From Dipteris shenzhenensis (taxonomy: Eukaryota; Polypodiophyta; Polypodiopsida; Gleicheniales): a stretch of DNA of 64,000 nucleotides. The first letter of the stretch is position 1. Each line of letters opens with the position of its first letter. The notes under the pieces are model-generated. The model made no database searches. It was not told the DNA's origin and worked only from the letters and a program-made list of their open reading frames with translations. The translations under genes and the position numbers were made by a program. The stretch lies in NCBI GenBank assembly GCA_047967505.1, contig CM106538.1, one strand, 5' to 3'. This document shows, piece by piece, positions 63,110-64,000 of the stretch.

Positions 63110-64000
63110 GTGTGTGTGTGAGTGCACACACCTACACATGCACATGTGTATGCCCACCCACCCATTTATGTATGTGTTCTTTATAGCTATGGTGTAGTTG
63201 CATACGTGTGTGTGTGTAGAACATAGTGGATAGTGGAGAGCCCATAATTCTAGTACCCATTCTAAAATAGGATGGTCAAATCAAGAGGATTGGTCAATGC
63301 ATAGGAATTGGATAAATGAGCCATCTAATCCTTACTAAAGAAGTGAAGGTGGTAAGTGTGTGCATTTTGTCCCATAAAAAGACGTGTCCTAACAATGTCA
63401 AGCATGACCGCTTGTCCCATTGATAGAACCAATCGGCACCATGAAAAAGGGCAATACTCATGAACTTAAAAAGAAGATAGTATCCATTGGCAACACTTAT
63501 GAGATAAAGAGAAAATCAAGATTATAAAAAACAAATATTCCATTGTCGTGTTATATTATAGTTAGAACCTTGTGCATGGGTGTTATAGGGGTCAATGAAC
63601 CTTCCATGTCTTATGATGTCAAGAGCTGTTCCAAGAAAAAGTAAGGTCTTGATATGAGAGGTTGTAGAAGCACACATGAAAATACCAACAAACTAAAGTA
63701 CATAAGTGAAGCTCGAATTGTAATCGGAAAATTTATCCAAAACCTATGAGCTTGAAACCTAAATCCTAGAGAAGTGAATGTAACATGAATGAACCCGGAA
63801 CTTAGAGTATGTAAACCCGAAAGTTGGAACGAGCAAATCTAGAACTTAGAACAAATCGATCCAAAACCCAAGTAGATCTAAAACCCAAGTAGAACAAGCA
63901 GATTCGAAACCCAAGTAGATCCAATATACAAAACAAGTAGACCCACAACAAGTGTTTTTGAAACCTAGAGCCAATAGACCTAGACTAGGTGGATCTGAAT
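63110..64000. other. Gene-free end with phrase-like repeats
   Basis: 63.11-63.2 kb: TG and CACATG simple sequence. 63.2-63.68 kb: nothing recognised. 63.68-64.0 kb: GAAACCCAAGTAGATC, AAAACCCAAGTAGAAC and similar units of about 17-30 bp, the reverse-orientation counterpart of 55.44-56.28 kb. Confidence 0.6.

Overview
This is nuclear DNA from a land plant, probably one with a large, repeat-rich genome (gymnosperm, fern or lycophyte scale). The evidence is one host gene, a cycloartenol-synthase-type oxidosqualene cyclase with plant exon boundaries, embedded in plant Ty1/copia, Ty3/gypsy (including a chromodomain chromovirus) and L1-type retrotransposons. The species cannot be read from the sequence.

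Host gene. Six consecutive exons of the cyclase lie on the minus strand from 28,159 (ATG) to 12,865. They encode about the first 308 residues of a protein that is usually about 757 residues, with no stop or frameshift and with usable splice sites throughout. Exons 1-3 (28.2-27.15 kb) are separated from exons 4-6 (13.5-12.87 kb) by a 13.6-kb intron that starts with a GC donor. That intron holds a complete chromovirus with its own nested LINE, tandem repeats, and a decayed duplicate of the first part of exon 4. Exons 7 onward were not found in the remaining 12.8 kb, so the gene either continues past the left edge or is truncated.

Layout. 0.4-1.65 kb: L1-like LINE, minus strand. 1.7-4.3 kb: gag-only LTR element with near-identical LTRs and an intact 5-bp target duplication. 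4.4-4.9 kb: gypsy fragment. 5-7.2 kb: GC-rich repeat debris. 7.2-9.5 kb: two LINE pieces, minus strand. 9.7-10.8 kb: two unassigned ORFs. 11-12 kb: LTR-like promoter and a copia gag relic. 12.9-28.2 kb: cyclase gene. 28.3-30.8 kb: promoter side and intergenic DNA. 30.8-38.3 kb: complete but decayed 7.5-kb gypsy element with an extra 3-prime ORF. 38.3-41.3 kb: unresolved, with degenerate tandem DNA. 41.3-47.8 kb: second gypsy pol. 47.8-49.1 kb: gypsy protease relic. 49.4-54.2 kb: degenerate Ty1/copia element. 54.2-59.9 kb: gene-free, simple and duplicated low-complexity DNA. 59.9-63.1 kb: L1-like LINE plus a second LINE 3-prime end, plus strand. 63.1-64 kb: gene-free.

No tRNA, rRNA, CRISPR or prokaryotic feature was seen. 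Apart from the cyclase, every recognisable coding region is a broken transposon. The premature stops in the copia pol are mostly CAG-to-TAG and CGA-to-TGA changes, the pattern expected from long-term cytosine methylation. The insertions can be ordered by nesting: the chromovirus entered cyclase intron 3, then a LINE entered its 3-prime LTR. The gag-only element is the youngest-looking insertion, since its two LTRs differ only by a 19-bp indel.
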